From Cyclobacteriaceae bacterium (GTDB lineage: Bacteria; Bacteroidota; Bacteroidia; Cytophagales; Cyclobacteriaceae), in contig JAHBTY010000006.1 of NCBI GenBank assembly GCA_019638355.1, forward strand, positions 248,001 to 312,000: a DNA stretch of 64,000 bases, given 5' to 3'. Every line of letters begins with the position of its first letter. Position 1 is the first letter of the stretch. The position numbers and the translations under genes are program-made. This document shows, piece by piece, positions 61,050 through 64,000 of this stretch. The notes beneath the pieces are model-generated. The model saw only the letters and a program-made list of their open reading frames with translations, had not been told where the DNA came from and made no database searches.

Positions 61050-63778
61050 TCGTAGCGTAATGTCTTTTTAATAGCAGCATTTATTTCAGCAACCGTTAAA
61101 GCTTTAATTTTCTTTTCCAGTTCCTCATCCCACTTATAGTCGCGACCGTTATACAAGTAGTTATTCAACACTGCGGCTATGGAAGCATCCTGCGCACGGT
61201 TAATCGAGTTGCCTTGTGCCCAGCCCGATTTAGCTGCGGCTACTTCTTCTTCGGTAAAGCCTTCATTTATCGCCTTCATAATTTCTTCCTTAAAAACTTC
61301 TTCCAGCTTGGTTCCGTTCTCAGGTGCATAAATTGCATACGCACTAAAAGAGCCAATATTATCCAGCGTGCCGGCAAAAAAATTAGAACCAACACCGTAA
61401 CTCAAACCTTCTTTACCGCGAATGCGAGAGAATAACCGCGAAGCAGTTCCACCACCTAGCATATAATGACCCAACACCAGGGCAGGATAATCGGGATTGC
61501 TGTCTTTAATTTCCCAGCTATACTGCGCGGTCATAAACGCATTGGCTTTATCGGGCGTTTCTATTTTTTCGTTGATTGCCTTTACCTGTTTAACACGAGC
61601 CTCCAATCGCTTAAAGTTGGCAGCGCTTTTCCATGAACCAAATGCCTGTGCAATCAGCCCACTCATTTCTGTTGCATCAAAATCACCCACCAACGATAGT
61701 GTTGCATTGTTGGCACCATAAAAATCCTTATGGAATTTTTTTACATCTTCCAGCTTCAGATTCTTAATTGATTCAATCGATTCATCAAAACTTTCGGCAT
61801 AACGTGGATCACCTTTGGGATAAGGTGAAGTGTATTGGGATAACCGCACCGATGCAACTGCGGTGGGTTCTCTGCGTTGCGATTCAATCCCGGCAATTGA
61901 TTCACTCTTCAGTTTTTCAAATTCATCGGCTGGGAAGGCTGGATCTTTCAATATTTGTTCTACCAGTTTCACAACTTCCGCCAGGTTGGGTTTGGTTGTT
62001 TCAATGTTTACATTAACACTGGTTGCACCACCGAAGAAATTTACACGGGCCTTAAGCCTATCAAACTCATCTTTAATCTGTTGCCGTGTAAGTTTGGTCG
62101 TACCCTTATCCAACATGCGGGCTGTATATTGACCAATAGTTCCTTTGTTTATCAGATTCTTTTCATCTCCAAAGCGCAAAGTCAGTCGCGCCTGCACCGA
62201 TTCGCCTCTTGTCTTTTTGTATAGGAATGCAGTTTTCATTCCGTTTGGTAAGGTATTGCGCACAGTACGGGCTTCAATATTTGCCGGCGATGGATCAAAT
62301 GCTTCGCCCTCGGCCACAGCCGCTTTGCCTTTGTAATCTTTTACCAAAGCCTCCACATTGGGTTCGTCTGGAATCTCAGCCCGGTTCGGTTCGTTTACCG
62401 GAATAAATTGACCTACCACCCGGTTATCCTCCTTGAAATAATTTTTAGCAACCTTCAATACATCTTCCGGAGTAACTTTTTCCAGTTGATCGCGATAAAG
62501 AAAAAACAATCGCCAATCGCCCATCGAAATAAATTCACTCATTAGAATTCCTACACGATCAGGGTTATTGAAATTTAATTCGATCTGTTTTAACAATGCG
62601 GTCTTAGCCCGATCCACTTCCTCTTTGGTTGGTGGATTGGTGGTAAGTTCTTGGAAGGTTTGCAGCATAGCCTTCTTTGCATCTTCAATCGAATTATCTT
62701 TTGGTACTTGTGCAAATACAAGCGTGGCACCGGGCTCTTTCAATTGAAACGGAATTGAAAATATGGCTGTTGCTTTCTTAGTATCTACCAGGGCTTTATA
62801 AATTCTGCCGGATGGTGCATTGGAAAGAATTTCCATGAGCACGCTGGTGGGTGCATAATCGGGGTGCGTACCGGATGAGATTTTATGTAATACCGAAATC
62901 CATTGCACATCGCCCACACGCTTTACAGTAACAGAACGCTCTCCATCCTGAACGGGATCGCGCGTGTAGAACGAATCAATTTCACGAATAGGTTTGGGTA
63001 TTACGCCAAAGTGCTCGTTAATCATGCTAAGTGTTTTGGCTTCTTCAAACTTTCCGGCCACCACTAGCACAGCATTGTCAGGTTGATAATACTTTTTATA
63101 AAATGCCTGCAACTTTTCGATGGATACATTCTCAATATCCGCACGCGAACCGATGGTTGACTTACCATAGTTATGCCACTCAAACGCGGTAGCCATGGTA
63201 CGTTGCCACAATACGCGTATCGGGTTGTTTTCACCCGATTCAAATTCATTTCGTACCACCGTCATTTCACTTTCAAGGTCTTTTTTGGCGATGAATGAAT
63301 TTACCATGCGATCAGCCTCCATATCCAACGCCCACTTCAGGTTTTCATCTGTTGCTGATAGTACTTCGAAATAGTTAGTTCTATCAAACGAAGTAGTACC
63401 ATTAAAATTTCCACCCCGATCTTCCAATTCCTTCATGATATTCATGGGATACTTGGGCGTTCCTTTAAACACCAGGTGTTCCAGCAAGTGCGCCATTCCT
63501 GTTTCGCCATAATTTTCGTGCTTGGAACCAACCAGGTAGGTAACGTTAACAGTAAATGTTTGCTTGGATTGATCCGGAAACAACAATACCCGCAAACCAT
63601 TCGCTAACCGATATTCGGTAATGCCTTCAACGGAGGTTACCTTAACAGGTGGTGGTGGCGTCATTTTTACTTCCACCTTGGGTGTTTCCGGTTTCTGATT
63701 GGTAGTCTTCTTCTTCTGCGCGTAGCTACTGCTTATCAACAGCAAAAGAATCAACCCCGATAAAATAGATTGTTTCAT
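60983..63778 (-). CDS. M16 family zinc metallopeptidase (double-length)
   Basis: 931 residues with a signal peptide (MKQSILSGLILLLLISSSYAQ), so periplasmic. The first half carries the inverted zinc motif HXXEH (H97-LL-E100-H101) and the downstream glutamate, probably Glu178 in VRNEFE. The second half (from about residue 500) repeats the M16 fold (LPNGMKTAFLYKKTRGESVQ) without the HXXEH motif, and has the R/Y substrate-binding segment GGGTASRLFSRIRGKEGLSYGV. One active and one inactive half in a single chain is usual for pitrilysin-type clamshell enzymes. Likely degrades peptides in the periplasm. An imperfect hairpin lies upstream at about 63802-63844. Confidence 0.95.
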   Translation of the reverse strand: MKQSILSGLILLLLISSSYAQKKKTTNQKPETPKVEVKMTPPPPVKVTSVEGITEYRLANGLRVLLFPDQSKQTFTVNVTYLVGSKHENYGETGMAHLLEHLVFKGTPKYPMNIMKELEDRGGNFNGTTSFDRTNYFEVLSATDENLKWALDMEADRMVNSFIAKKDLESEMTVVRNEFESGENNPIRVLWQRTMATAFEWHNYGKSTIGSRADIENVSIEKLQAFYKKYYQPDNAVLVVAGKFEEAKTLSMINEHFGVIPKPIREIDSFYTRDPVQDGERSVTVKRVGDVQWISVLHKISSGTHPDYAPTSVLMEILSNAPSGRIYKALVDTKKATAIFSIPFQLKEPGATLVFAQVPKDNSIEDAKKAMLQTFQELTTNPPTKEEVDRAKTALLKQIELNFNNPDRVGILMSEFISMGDWRLFFLYRDQLEKVTPEDVLKVAKNYFKEDNRVVGQFIPVNEPNRAEIPDEPNVEALVKDYKGKAAVAEGEAFDPSPANIEARTVRNTLPNGMKTAFLYKKTRGESVQARLTLRFGDEKNLINKGTIGQYTARMLDKGTTKLTRQQIKDEFDRLKARVNFFGGATSVNVNIETTKPNLAEVVKLVEQILKDPAFPADEFEKLKSESIAGIESQRREPTAVASVRLSQYTSPYPKGDPRYAESFDESIESIKNLKLEDVKKFHKDFYGANNATLSLVGDFDATEMSGLIAQAFGSWKSAANFKRLEARVKQVKAINEKIETPDKANAFMTAQYSWEIKDSNPDYPALVLGHYMLGGGTASRLFSRIRGKEGLSYGVGSNFFAGTLDNIGSFSAYAIYAPENGTKLEEVFKEEIMKAINEGFTEEEVAAAKSGWAQGNSINRAQDASIAAVLNNYLYNGRDYKWDEELEKKIKALTVAEINAAIKKTLRYEDISIVMAGDFAKAKAKEAEKK

Positions 63779-63941
63779 ACTTTAGAAATTAGTTTATGAT
63801 GTTGCAAAAAATTAAAATAGGCGTATGCCGTTTAATTTGCAAGTCGGTTTTTGATAATGTGCGTTGGCTGCATGAATGAGGCGATTAGAAGTATGTTTTT
63901 CTGAAAGATTAAGATTTCTTAATCAAAAGTGGCGATACAAT

Positions 63942-63961
63942 GGTTCGTGAAGACACGACCC
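63942..63961 (+). repeat. Palindromic hairpin element, copy 2 (diverged)
   Basis: Begins GGTTCGTGA; 18 of 20 bases match the minus strand of 60888-60907 or thereabouts (core GGTTCGTG, loop, CACGA). The two copies lie on either side of the M16 gene. The 222 bp after the M16 start contain no gene. Confidence 0.55.
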
Positions 63962-64000
63962 CAAAGGGAGACCAATGAACCAAAACTCATTACTTCGCGT

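Overview
The window reads as chromosome of a Bacteroidota bacterium, most likely of the Cytophagales. Evidence: three secreted giants end in the gliding-motility-type (type B) C-terminal domain of the type IX secretion system (T9SS), one beside a PorP/SprF-like gene; several families present are largely restricted to this phylum (DUF2851, TPR sensor kinases with HisKA_3, DUF4136); starts lack obvious Shine-Dalgarno sequences, with GTG and TTG starts common; and candidate promoters fit the phylum -7 box TAnnTTTG. There is no phage, no intact insertion sequence, no CRISPR array and no rRNA or tRNA that I can see.

Layout. 1-9.0 kb is housekeeping: a truncated MacB/FtsX-type permease, queA, a minus-strand run (polytopic membrane protein, DUF2851, small membrane protein, pyrF) and ftsK with a lolA-like gene. 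9.2-35.3 kb is the accessory heart. It holds two paralogous cassettes of TPR sensor kinase plus NarL-type response regulator (9221-11756 and 27528-30210), interleaved with three T9SS-secreted surface proteins (16271, 22674, 30296), a PorP/SprF-like protein, two lipoproteins, LemA plus DUF2207, a lipoprotein dehydrogenase-cytochrome c, a broken alpha/beta hydrolase and a MASE1 histidine kinase. 35.4-41.7 kb has oligopeptidase B, pyrD, a DUF4136 lipoprotein-like gene, a HepT/MntA toxin-antitoxin pair, xerD and aroQ. 41.8-46.1 kb is a four-gene phosphorelay operon without any DNA-binding output. 46.3-53.6 kb has hflX and then an exopolysaccharide export operon (glycosyltransferase, Wza-like, Wzc-like tyrosine kinase, CpsB-like phosphatase, epimerase). 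53.7-60.7 kb has a TPR protein, a phosphosulfolactate synthase homologue, a DUF368 polyprenyl-phosphate transporter homologue, aroE, uvrB, a small barrel-like protein and a DinB-family protein. 61-63.8 kb is a double-length M16 metallopeptidase.

Most interesting signals: (i) the two kinase-regulator junctions keep two sequence blocks at identical spacing around a 19-bp core that has diverged completely, which looks like a footprint of a regulatory site; (ii) small segmental duplications, namely the 3' end of a regulator gene repeated 869 bp downstream and a 77-bp repeat of the M16 gene end together with its terminator; (iii) a palindromic hairpin element present on both sides of the M16 gene; (iv) a PAS protein whose HisKA-like helix has lysine where the phospho-accepting histidine should be; (v) a hydrolase pseudogene with an in-frame stop and a frameshift. 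I do not see one clearly unprecedented system. The best candidate for new biology is the repeated signalling-plus-surface-adhesin cassette with its conserved junction.
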